A stretch of DNA of 64,000 nt, taken from assembly GCA_900478215.1 (NCBI GenBank), contig LS483478.1, positions 620,001-684,000 on the forward strand, in the 5' to 3' direction. The notes beneath the pieces are model-generated. The model ran no database searches, was not told the origin of the DNA, and saw only the letters and a list, made by a program, of their open reading frames with translations. A program made the position numbers and the translations under genes. The stretch is from Salmonella enterica subsp. houtenae serovar Houten (GTDB taxonomy: Bacteria; Pseudomonadota; Gammaproteobacteria; Enterobacterales; Enterobacteriaceae). This document shows positions 8,156-15,940 of this stretch, in pieces (position 1 is the first letter of the stretch; each line of letters opens with the position of its first letter).

Positions 8156-8842
8156 TTAATCCCAGTTGCCATAAGGGTAGGTTTTGCCTTTGTTTAAATC
8201 TTCAATGGACTGAATACCGTCATAGCTTTCCGCCGGGGTGTTGTAGTCTTTGCAAATGTTCAGATCGCTGCCGGAGCGGGTCCTCATCTTCAGGGGCTTG
8301 ACGGGAAGACTGGGGCGTCCGGCGACATCCGGGAACCAGACTTTGACTTTACCGCCGGGGGAGAGACCGAAGAGGATATTGCTATACCAGATCGCTTCTC
8401 CATTACTCCATGTATGGTCAGCGGGAGTTTTCATGCGTAGCCAGGTTTCGGGCCCAAACATGGCGCTGGTCTCATAGGTTTTTTTGTCAGCATAAGAATC
8501 CCAGCAGAAGACAATGTACTGCGGGGGTTTTTTGACTTTGTTGAAGATGATGCTGGGGCCATGCACGCTTGAAGCCCATTTGTTGATGGAGTCCGGCCCT
8601 TGGGCGGTCTGGTCCAGGGTGTTAAAGGTATAAAGATAACCATCGGTATCGATTACCCGCACATGAGTGGCTTCAGCGGTCAAATCCCATGGCGTGATAA
8701 AAGAGAAGCTCCACTCGCCATAAGGCAGCGTCCAGTCCCCGCTGGCGGCCTGTTTTGACTGTAAAGGGTGCGGTTTCTGCGGGCTACAGGCGGTGATTGC
8801 CAGCAAAAGCGCAAGTGTCAGTACGTTATGTCTTTTCATCAT
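8156..8842 (-). CDS. Lipoprotein, probable cognate immunity protein of the Hcp-Tle1 effector
   Basis: 228-residue predicted lipoprotein with signal sequence and lipobox Leu-Ala-Ile-Thr-Ala-Cys (Cys at about 19). Its ATGATG start overlaps the TGA of the effector gene by 4 bp, the tight coupling expected of an effector/immunity pair. The mature domain shows conserved blocks shared with the downstream copy (VIDTDGYLYTFNTLD, KVKKPPQYIVFCW, GPETWLRMKTPADHTW, SLPVKPLKMRTRSG) separated by variable segments. The predicted role is to bind and block the phospholipase domain in the periplasm. Assignment rests on context and resemblance to Tli1 lipoproteins; no enzymatic motif is seen. Confidence 0.82.
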   Translation of the reverse strand: MMKRHNVLTLALLLAITACSPQKPHPLQSKQAASGDWTLPYGEWSFSFITPWDLTAEATHVRVIDTDGYLYTFNTLDQTAQGPDSINKWASSVHGPSIIFNKVKKPPQYIVFCWDSYADKKTYETSAMFGPETWLRMKTPADHTWSNGEAIWYSNILFGLSPGGKVKVWFPDVAGRPSLPVKPLKMRTRSGSDLNICKDYNTPAESYDGIQSIEDLNKGKTYPYGNWD

Positions 8843-10815
8843 TTCTTTCCGTCCATGTTATAAATTGTTCGTATCCAGTTTTTGTCCGGCCTGTTCACAA
8901 AGCTGATGGTTTCCGACGCTGAAGCGCCGCCCTGTAACTCCCCGCTTTGCTTAAGTTCCACCGCGTTCCAGTGGGCTGAGCAATGAATATATTTCCTGGC
9001 AATGATATCTACGTCTTCAGGTGCAAAACTGGTGGCGGCGACATGTTGACGAGCCGCTTTGCCCATCAGTCGGGCGTGTTCACAGAACGGCTTAAGTTCA
9101 TCAGGAAGTCGGTGTTTAGGGATCTGATTAATATCATCGAACACCGCACCTGCTTCTGTCGCCGCATCGACCATTACCCGTAGCGCCACCTTTGACCAGT
9201 CGAAACTGACGATACGATGGCGCAGCGTCAGGGCGGCAAAGGCACGTTTTTGCGGCTGACTGTAACGATCAGGTGGGGCGAAATCGTCTTCCCACACTTC
9301 CGGGGTGATCGCATTGGTACGAATAATGGGCATGATCGCGGGCGAATGTTCCAATACCTGTAGCTGCGCCATTGTCTGCGGGTAAATGTGAGATTGCGCC
9401 CCAGACTGATTCTGCGGCAGAGTGTCTACCTGCGGGCGGGTGAGAAAGAGATCTTCGCGTAGCTGCGGTAGATATCCGCCGCCGATATCGGAATGCACGC
9501 CAGGGAGTGCCAGTTCCGGCCAGGCGGGGGCGACGCTGTTAAGGGCGAAGTTATAGCGGCACTCGTGCAGGGCGGTGAGATGAAAAACTTTCTGTGCTAC
9601 GCCGGGACGCAGGTGGATGTTGACATTGCCAGTATCGGCGCTGTGCGGATCGAGACCATTCGCCAGCGTGCCGACGGCCGCTACGGTATCCATGATACCG
9701 AGAAAGCGGGTTTTACCTGCGGGCGCGCCACGGTAGCTAATTTTGCCCATGCCTGCTGAAATGGCGTTGATAATCGCGCGGTCTTCAGACTGAATACGGT
9801 TGGCAAAGTGGCGGGCCGCTGCCGCACCGCGGCTAAAGCCGAAGATATCGAACAACAGTTTATCTACAGCAAACTTCCCTTGCAGTAAAGCAAGCGTGGC
9901 ATCAATCGCTTTAGCCAGCAGCGCTACCGCCTCGTCGGTTTTGGCAATAATCCCGGTCTCTGCGGTGCCCAGCCCCAGACCTATCGGGTTGTCGCCTGCG
10001 CGGGTGCCAATGCCTTCAACATAGACAGCGCCCTGTGTATAGCCGCCGTCTGGCGGAAACGTTTGTTCATACGACTCATTTAACCAGTGAATATTTGTGT
10101 AATACCCCAGATAGCTGCCGGCCCCAATCCCGCTGACCCCCATTTTCTCCGAGGCATTTCTTGTGAGAATGCTTTCTGCGTCAGGGTCGTTGATATCAAA
10201 GTGCTGCGCGGTGAGGGCTTCAAGCATGTTCCGGGTGTTCACCGCGTTGTTGCCGGTGCCGTCGAAGAATATCCCCAGCACCAGCGTTACCTTACGCTCC
10301 GGCGGATCAGCAGGGAGCATGGTTTTCTGTACCGCCGGGAAAAGATGGGCGTCATTATCCGGTGTTAGCAGATAATCAAATTCGGTTCCGGCTATCAAAT
10401 GACGACACAGAATATAATCGTAATCTACCGTTATATATTCATAGTCCATATCATTCATTTTGGATTGTAGAGAAATAGCCTGTATCGTCGCACCGCGAAG
10501 TTCGATTAAGTAATATTTTTCCATGCGCCCGTATCGATTAATACGATAAATATCAAATGTCATTTTCAGGCGTTCATTATTATTAATGGCATTGCTGAGT
10601 AACGGAGAGCTTTTATCCAGAAGTTTGCAAAAATGCAGGCCGTGGTGGTGGATATCACCCTTTGAGCCGCTTTCCGCCTGCGTCAGGCTGAATACGAAGA
10701 TCGCATTTTCATGTCCCAACTGATGGCGGTTGCCTACAGATGCCTGCGAACTACAGCCAGCGGAAATCTGTCCCTGAATATTACCCTCAAGCGTTAAATA
10801 AATAAGGTTACCCAT
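8839..10815 (-). CDS. Evolved T6SS effector: Hcp domain fused to Tle1/DUF2235 phospholipase
   Basis: 658 residues. Residues 1-150 are an Hcp-family tube subunit of the YhhZ type: MGNLIYLTLEG, ASVGNRHQLGHENAIFVFSL, the GDIHHHGLHFCKLLDKSSP core, INNNERLKMTFDIYRINR and EKYYLIELRGATIQAI. From about 175 on is a DUF2235/Tle1 lipase domain with FFDGTGNN at 183-190, the nucleophile elbow GFSRG (Ser328), MDTV with a candidate catalytic Asp376, and HSDIGGGY with His441. Such Hcp-extended-toxin fusions are known T6SS antibacterial effectors in which the Hcp part is built into the tube and the lipase attacks the target's phospholipids. It starts at ATG 10815 with SD AGGAAG 8 bases upstream. No vgrG, PAAR or tss genes are nearby, so it must use a T6SS encoded elsewhere. 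Confidence 0.9.
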   Translation of the reverse strand: MGNLIYLTLEGNIQGQISAGCSSQASVGNRHQLGHENAIFVFSLTQAESGSKGDIHHHGLHFCKLLDKSSPLLSNAINNNERLKMTFDIYRINRYGRMEKYYLIELRGATIQAISLQSKMNDMDYEYITVDYDYILCRHLIAGTEFDYLLTPDNDAHLFPAVQKTMLPADPPERKVTLVLGIFFDGTGNNAVNTRNMLEALTAQHFDINDPDAESILTRNASEKMGVSGIGAGSYLGYYTNIHWLNESYEQTFPPDGGYTQGAVYVEGIGTRAGDNPIGLGLGTAETGIIAKTDEAVALLAKAIDATLALLQGKFAVDKLLFDIFGFSRGAAAARHFANRIQSEDRAIINAISAGMGKISYRGAPAGKTRFLGIMDTVAAVGTLANGLDPHSADTGNVNIHLRPGVAQKVFHLTALHECRYNFALNSVAPAWPELALPGVHSDIGGGYLPQLREDLFLTRPQVDTLPQNQSGAQSHIYPQTMAQLQVLEHSPAIMPIIRTNAITPEVWEDDFAPPDRYSQPQKRAFAALTLRHRIVSFDWSKVALRVMVDAATEAGAVFDDINQIPKHRLPDELKPFCEHARLMGKAARQHVAATSFAPEDVDIIARKYIHCSAHWNAVELKQSGELQGGASASETISFVNRPDKNWIRTIYNMDGKK

Positions 10816-11093
10816 TTATTTTCTTCCTGGTGAGGATTTTAATCAGGAGAGAGTGTAATGATAAAATAAAAAAATTAACCTGTTATTAATCAAATTAGAG
10901 AGTAATCGTTGTTGATTATTTAAACGTAAAAGGAACCGCTATTAATTTAAATATCGATGAAATGCCCGGCGGCGGATGCAGAAAGGGCCGCGCTCGCGGC
11001 CCTTTTCTTTGTGACTCAACGCGCCAGATAGGGTAGTATCTGCGGCAATATTGCCCTTCAATAGAGGGGTACAAAGTTGAGGAACCACGATCA
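10816..11093. other. AT-rich spacer with effector promoter region and parC leader
   Basis: 278 bp between the divergent effector gene and parC. The first ~110 bp are A/T-rich and hold no recognisable gene. A strong terminator hairpin at 10982-11010 points along the plus strand although no plus-strand gene precedes it. The last ~80 bp lead into parC and end in the SD GAGGAACC before ATG 11094. Confidence 0.6.
10982..11010 (+). terminator. Orphan rho-independent terminator upstream of parC
   Basis: The arms AAAGGGCCGCG (10982-10992) and CGCGGCCCTTT (10995-11005) are followed by TTTTCTTT. There is no plus-strand gene directly upstream in this window. It may be a relic of a gene displaced by the effector cassette, or it may insulate parC. 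Confidence 0.75.
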
Positions 11094-13352
11094 ATGAGCG
11101 ATATGGCAGAGCGCCTGGCGCTGCATGAATTCACGGAAAACGCCTATCTGAACTATTCCATGTACGTCATCATGGACAGGGCGTTACCGTTTATTGGTGA
11201 TGGTCTGAAACCCGTTCAGCGTCGCATCGTCTACGCGATGTCCGAACTGGGGCTGAATGCCAGCGCCAAATTTAAAAAATCCGCCCGTACCGTCGGCGAC
11301 GTACTGGGTAAATACCACCCGCACGGCGACAGCGCCTGCTATGAAGCGATGGTGCTAATGGCGCAGCCGTTTTCTTACCGTTATCCGCTGGTCGACGGGC
11401 AGGGAAACTGGGGCGCGCCTGACGATCCGAAATCGTTCGCCGCGATGCGTTACACCGAATCCCGCCTGTCAAAATATGCGGAACTCCTGCTCAGCGAACT
11501 TGGCCAGGGGACGGCGGACTGGGTGCCTAACTTCGATGGCACCATGCAGGAACCGAAAATGTTACCGGCGCGTCTGCCGAATATTCTGTTGAACGGCACC
11601 ACCGGTATTGCGGTGGGGATGGCAACAGATATTCCGCCGCATAACCTGCGCGAAGTCGCGAAAGCGGCGATTACGCTGATTGAGCAGCCGAAAACAACGC
11701 TGGATCAGTTGCTGGATATCGTCCAGGGGCCGGATTATCCGACGGAAGCGGAGATCATTACTCCACGTGCGGAAATTCGTAAAATTTACGAAAACGGGCG
11801 TGGCTCCGTGCGGATGCGCGCAGTATGGACCAAAGAAGACGGCGCCGTGGTGATCACCGCGTTGCCGCATCAGGTGTCCGGCGCAAAAGTGCTGGAGCAG
11901 ATTGCTGCGCAGATGCGTAATAAAAAACTGCCGATGGTGGACGATCTGCGCGATGAATCGGATCACGAAAACCCGACGCGTTTAGTGATTGTGCCGCGTT
12001 CCAACCGTGTGGATATGGAGCAGGTGATGAACCATCTGTTCGCCACTACCGATCTGGAAAAAAGCTACCGTATTAACCTGAACATGATTGGTCTGGATGG
12101 TCGCCCGGCGGTGAAAAACCTGCTGGAGATCCTGACCGAATGGCTGGTGTTCCGCCGCGATACGGTACGTCGCCGTCTCAATTATCGTCTGGAGAAGGTC
12201 CTCAAGCGCCTGCATATCCTCGAAGGTCTGTTGGTAGCGTTTCTCAATATCGACGAAGTGATTGAGATTATCCGTAGCGAAGACGAGCCAAAACCCGCGC
12301 TGATGTCGCGTTTCGGCATCACCGAGACCCAGGCGGAAGCGATCCTCGAACTGAAACTGCGTCATCTCGCCAAACTGGAAGAGATGAAAATTCGCGGCGA
12401 GCAGGACGAGCTGGAAAAAGAGCGTGACCAGTTACAGGGCATTCTCGCGTCCGAGCGCAAAATGAATACCTTGCTGAAAAAAGAGCTGCAGGCGGATTCC
12501 GATGCCTATGGCGACGATCGCCGTTCTCCGCTGCATGAGCGTGAAGAAGCAAAAGCGATGAGCGAACACGATATGCTGCCGTCTGAACCGGTGACTATCG
12601 TGTTGTCGCAGATGGGCTGGGTGCGCAGCGCCAAAGGTCATGATATTGATGCGCCGGGGCTTAACTATAAAGCGGGCGACAGCTTTAAAGCCGCGGTGAA
12701 AGGTAAGAGCAATCAACCGGTGGTGTTTATTGATACCACCGGGCGCAGCTATGCTATTGATCCCATTACGCTTCCGTCGGCGCGTGGGCAGGGCGAGCCG
12801 CTGACCGGTAAACTAACGCTGCCGCCGGGGGCGACCGTAGAACATATGCTGATGGAAGGCGATGACCAGAAACTGCTGATGGCATCGGATGCGGGCTACG
12901 GCTTCGTTTGTACGTTTAACGATCTGGTTGCCCGTAACCGTGCCGGTAAGGCGTTGATTACTCTGCCGGAAAACGCGCACGTCATGCCGCCGTTGGTGAT
13001 TGAAGACGAGCACGATATGCTGCTGGCGATTACCCAGGCCGGACGGATGTTGATGTTCCCGGTAGACTCTCTGCCGCAACTGTCGAAAGGCAAAGGAAAT
13101 AAGATCATTAATATTCCGTCAGCGGAGGCGGCGAAAGGCGATGATGGACTGGCGCATCTGTACGTGTTGCCGCCGCAAAGCACTCTGACTATCCATGTCG
13201 GGAAGCGCAAAATCAAACTGCGCCCTGAAGAGTTACAGAAGGTGGTCGGCGAACGCGGACGCCGCGGCACACTAATGCGTGGTTTGCAGCGTATCGATCG
13301 CATTGAGATTGATTCGCCGCATCGCGTAAGTCATGGCGACAGCGAAGAGTAA
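11094..13352 (+). CDS. parC: DNA topoisomerase IV subunit A
   Basis: 752 residues, full length. Cleavage-religation subunit of topoisomerase IV, partner of ParE. The winged-helix and tower region holds the catalytic Tyr120 (AAMRYTE). The quinolone-resistance region reads HPHGDSACYE with Ser80 and Glu84, i.e. wild type at the two main resistance sites. Residue 57 is Ser (LGLNASAKF), where S. Typhimurium has Thr; Ser57 is a common natural variant in other Salmonella. The C-terminal beta-pinwheel contains the repeats around GHDIDAPGLNYKAGD. It starts at ATG 11094 after GAGGAACCACGATCA. Confidence 0.98.
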   Translation: MSDMAERLALHEFTENAYLNYSMYVIMDRALPFIGDGLKPVQRRIVYAMSELGLNASAKFKKSARTVGDVLGKYHPHGDSACYEAMVLMAQPFSYRYPLVDGQGNWGAPDDPKSFAAMRYTESRLSKYAELLLSELGQGTADWVPNFDGTMQEPKMLPARLPNILLNGTTGIAVGMATDIPPHNLREVAKAAITLIEQPKTTLDQLLDIVQGPDYPTEAEIITPRAEIRKIYENGRGSVRMRAVWTKEDGAVVITALPHQVSGAKVLEQIAAQMRNKKLPMVDDLRDESDHENPTRLVIVPRSNRVDMEQVMNHLFATTDLEKSYRINLNMIGLDGRPAVKNLLEILTEWLVFRRDTVRRRLNYRLEKVLKRLHILEGLLVAFLNIDEVIEIIRSEDEPKPALMSRFGITETQAEAILELKLRHLAKLEEMKIRGEQDELEKERDQLQGILASERKMNTLLKKELQADSDAYGDDRRSPLHEREEAKAMSEHDMLPSEPVTIVLSQMGWVRSAKGHDIDAPGLNYKAGDSFKAAVKGKSNQPVVFIDTTGRSYAIDPITLPSARGQGEPLTGKLTLPPGATVEHMLMEGDDQKLLMASDAGYGFVCTFNDLVARNRAGKALITLPENAHVMPPLVIEDEHDMLLAITQAGRMLMFPVDSLPQLSKGKGNKIINIPSAEAAKGDDGLAHLYVLPPQSTLTIHVGKRKIKLRPEELQKVVGERGRRGTLMRGLQRIDRIEIDSPHRVSHGDSEE

Positions 13353-13363
13353 GTTAGGGGCAC

Positions 13364-13452
13364 CCGTAGGCCGGACAAGGCATTTAAGCCGCCATCCGGC
13401 ACTCTGCTGTCGCTGGATAGCGACACAGTAGCATCTTATCCGGCTTACGGTT
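13364..13452. repeat. REP-type palindromic element after parC
   Basis: GTAGGCCGGACAAGGC ... GCCGCCATCCGGCA (about 13366-13401), a small TGTCGCT/AGCGACA hairpin (13408-13425) and CTTATCCGGCTTAC (13435-13448). This REP composition is usual for Salmonella and lies in the 256-bp parC-plsC spacer. Confidence 0.7.
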
Positions 13453-13608
13453 TCAGATCGGATTAACGTTAAAATTTCCCGTAAAACCGTTGTTTATTCG
13501 CGCATTGCGATTAACAATACGTTTTTCCAGAGAGCCACACTTACCAAAATCCTAACCTGAATTTCAGGTGACGTAGAATGCCGGGCTCTTAGGCCTTCAG
13601 AGGGTATT

Positions 13609-14346
13609 ATGCTATATATTTTTCGTCTTATTGTTACCGTTATTTACTCCATCCTGGTCTGTGTTTTCGGTTCTATTTACTGCCTTTTCAGCCCACGTAA
13701 CCCAAAACACGTAGCGACGTTTGGACATATGTTCGGTCGCCTGGCCCCGCTGTTTGGCCTGAAAGTGGAGTGCCGCAAACCTGCAGACGCGGAAAGCTAT
13801 GGCAATGCTATCTATATCGCTAACCACCAGAATAATTATGATATGGTCACGGCGGCGAATATTGTGCAGCCACCAACCGTGACGGTGGGGAAAAAAAGCC
13901 TGCTTTGGATCCCGTTTTTTGGGCAACTGTACTGGCTGACCGGTAATCTGTTGATTGACCGTAATAATCGCGCCAAAGCGCATAGCACGATTGCGGCAGT
14001 GGTCAACCATTTTAAAAAGCGCCGTATTTCTATCTGGATGTTCCCTGAAGGTACGCGTAGCCGGGGACGCGGTCTGCTGCCGTTTAAAACCGGCGCGTTT
14101 CATGCGGCTATCGCGGCTGGTGTGCCGATTATTCCCATCTGCGTCTCCAACACCTCTAATAAAGTCAATCTAAACCGCCTTAACAACGGACTGGTGATTG
14201 TGGAAATGCTGCCGCCAGTCGACGTCAGCGAATATGGTAAAGATCAAGTTCGCGAGCTGGCGGCTCACTGCCGTGCGTTAATGGAGCAAAAAATCGCGGA
14301 ACTTGATAAAGAGGTTGCGGAACGCGAAGCGGCCGGTAAGGTTTAA
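13609..14346 (+). CDS. plsC: 1-acyl-sn-glycerol-3-phosphate acyltransferase
   Basis: 245-residue inner-membrane enzyme that acylates lysophosphatidate to phosphatidate, the second acylation in phospholipid synthesis. An N-terminal membrane segment covers about residues 3-28. The acyltransferase HX4D motif is NHQNNYD with His73 and Asp78, and the substrate-binding FPEGTRS is at 145-151. A GVPIIPI block follows. It starts at ATG 13609, preceded by AGAGGGTATT. It is followed after 73 bp by ftsP in the same direction, as in other enterics. Confidence 0.96.
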   Translation: MLYIFRLIVTVIYSILVCVFGSIYCLFSPRNPKHVATFGHMFGRLAPLFGLKVECRKPADAESYGNAIYIANHQNNYDMVTAANIVQPPTVTVGKKSLLWIPFFGQLYWLTGNLLIDRNNRAKAHSTIAAVVNHFKKRRISIWMFPEGTRSRGRGLLPFKTGAFHAAIAAGVPIIPICVSNTSNKVNLNRLNNGLVIVEMLPPVDVSEYGKDQVRELAAHCRALMEQKIAELDKEVAEREAAGKV

Positions 14347-14419
14347 GCGGCCTCACTCTGTTATTGTAGAAATCATTTTTTCAGGCACAACTCTTTAGCC
14401 AGTTTTACATGGAGCTTAT

Positions 14420-15832
14420 ATGTCATTCAGTCGGCGTCAGTTTCTTCAGGCATCGGGAATCGCACTATGTGCGGGCGCGATTCCCCTCAGGGCGAATGCT
14501 GCCGGTCAGCAACAGCCGTTGCCTGTTCCGCCGTTGCTGGAGTCCCGTCGCGGACAGCCGTTATTTATGACGCTACAGCGAGCGCACTGGTCCTTCATGC
14601 AAGGCACGCGCGCGCCGGTCTGGGGAGTGAACGGTCGCTATCTGGGGCCGACAATCCGCGTCTGGAAAGGCGATGACGTTAAACTCATCTATAGCAACCG
14701 CCTGGCGGAAAATGTCTCCATGACGGTTGCCGGTTTACTGGCGCCGGGGCCGCTGATGGGCGGCCCGGCGCGTATGATGTCGCCGAACGCGGACTGGGCG
14801 CCGGTGTTGCCGATTCGCCAGAGCGCCGCGACGCTGTGGTATCACGCCAACACGCCTAACCGCACCGCGCAGCAGGTGTATAACGGCCTGGCCGGAATGT
14901 GGTTGGTCGAAGATGACATCAGTAAAACGCTGCCCATTCCGAACCATTACGGTGTAGATGATTTTCCCGTCATTATTCAGGATAAGCGGCTGGATAACTT
15001 TGGCACGCCGGAGTACAGCGAACCGGGAAGCGGCGGTTTTGTCGGCGATACGCTGCTGGTGAACGGCGCGCAAAGCCCCTATGTCGAAGTATCCCGCGGC
15101 TGGGTGCGGTTACGGTTGTTGAACGCCTCGAACTCGCGTCGCTATCAGCTTCAGATGAGCGATGGCCGGGCGCTGCATGTGATTTCAGGCGATCAAGGCT
15201 TTTTACCTGCGCCGGTTTCCGTCAAACAGTTGTCACTGGCGCCCGGCGAGCGACGTGAAATCCTGGTTGATATGACTAACGGGGATGAAGTCTCGATCAC
15301 CTGCGGGGAAGCGGCCAGCATAGTCGATCGGATTCGCGGTTTCTTTGAACCTTCCAGTATTCTGGTTTCTACCCTGGTACTGACGTTACGGCCAACCGGA
15401 TTGCTGCCGCTGGTGACCGATAATCTGCCGATGCGTCTGTTGCCGACGGAGATCATGAGCGGCGCGCCTATCCGCAGCCGGGACATCAGCCTTGGCGACG
15501 ATCCGGGGATTAACGGCCAACTGTGGGATGTGAATCGCATTGATATTACCGCCCAGCAAGGCACCTGGGAGCGCTGGACGGTACGCGCCGATATGCCGCA
15601 GTCGTTCCATATTGAGGGTGTCTCTTTCCTGATTCGCAACGTCAACGGCGCTATGCCGTTCCCGGAAGACAGAGGCTGGAAAGATACCGTCTGGGTGGAT
15701 GGGCAAGTCGAATTGCTGGTCTACTACGGTCAGCCGTCCTGGCCGCACTTCCCGTTCTATTTCAACAGCCAGACGCTGGAAATGGCGGATCGCGGCTCGA
15801 TTGGGCAGATGCTGGTAAACCCGGCGCCATAA
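14420..15832 (+). CDS. ftsP: Cell division protein FtsP (SufI), Tat-exported cupredoxin
   Basis: 470-residue periplasmic protein of the multicopper-oxidase fold that lacks the copper sites. It stabilises the divisome under stress. The N-terminus carries a twin-arginine signal (Ser-Arg-Arg-Gln-Phe-Leu, residues 4-9, then a hydrophobic stretch ending near Ala27), the classic model Tat substrate. Three cupredoxin domains follow. The usual His ligands are largely missing, consistent with a non-enzymatic role. It lies downstream of plsC, with SD TGGAGC before ATG 14420. Confidence 0.95.
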   Translation: MSFSRRQFLQASGIALCAGAIPLRANAAGQQQPLPVPPLLESRRGQPLFMTLQRAHWSFMQGTRAPVWGVNGRYLGPTIRVWKGDDVKLIYSNRLAENVSMTVAGLLAPGPLMGGPARMMSPNADWAPVLPIRQSAATLWYHANTPNRTAQQVYNGLAGMWLVEDDISKTLPIPNHYGVDDFPVIIQDKRLDNFGTPEYSEPGSGGFVGDTLLVNGAQSPYVEVSRGWVRLRLLNASNSRRYQLQMSDGRALHVISGDQGFLPAPVSVKQLSLAPGERREILVDMTNGDEVSITCGEAASIVDRIRGFFEPSSILVSTLVLTLRPTGLLPLVTDNLPMRLLPTEIMSGAPIRSRDISLGDDPGINGQLWDVNRIDITAQQGTWERWTVRADMPQSFHIEGVSFLIRNVNGAMPFPEDRGWKDTVWVDGQVELLVYYGQPSWPHFPFYFNSQTLEMADRGSIGQMLVNPAP

Positions 15833-15839
15833 TCCTTTT

Positions 15840-15857
15840 CTCGCCCGTCAGGGCGAG
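15840..15857 (+). terminator. Hairpin after ftsP, weak terminator
   Basis: CTCGCCC (15840-15846) and GGGCGAG (15851-15857) form a 7-bp stem with a 4-base loop directly after the ftsP stop. No T-run follows, so it may be a processing or attenuating hairpin rather than an efficient terminator. Confidence 0.45.
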
Positions 15858-15940
15858 AGGTGAATACCTTTCGATTTCTCCTTCGTTCCGGCTTATAATC
15901 CCCGGCCTTTGATTATTTTTTTACCATTTTTGGAAGCACT

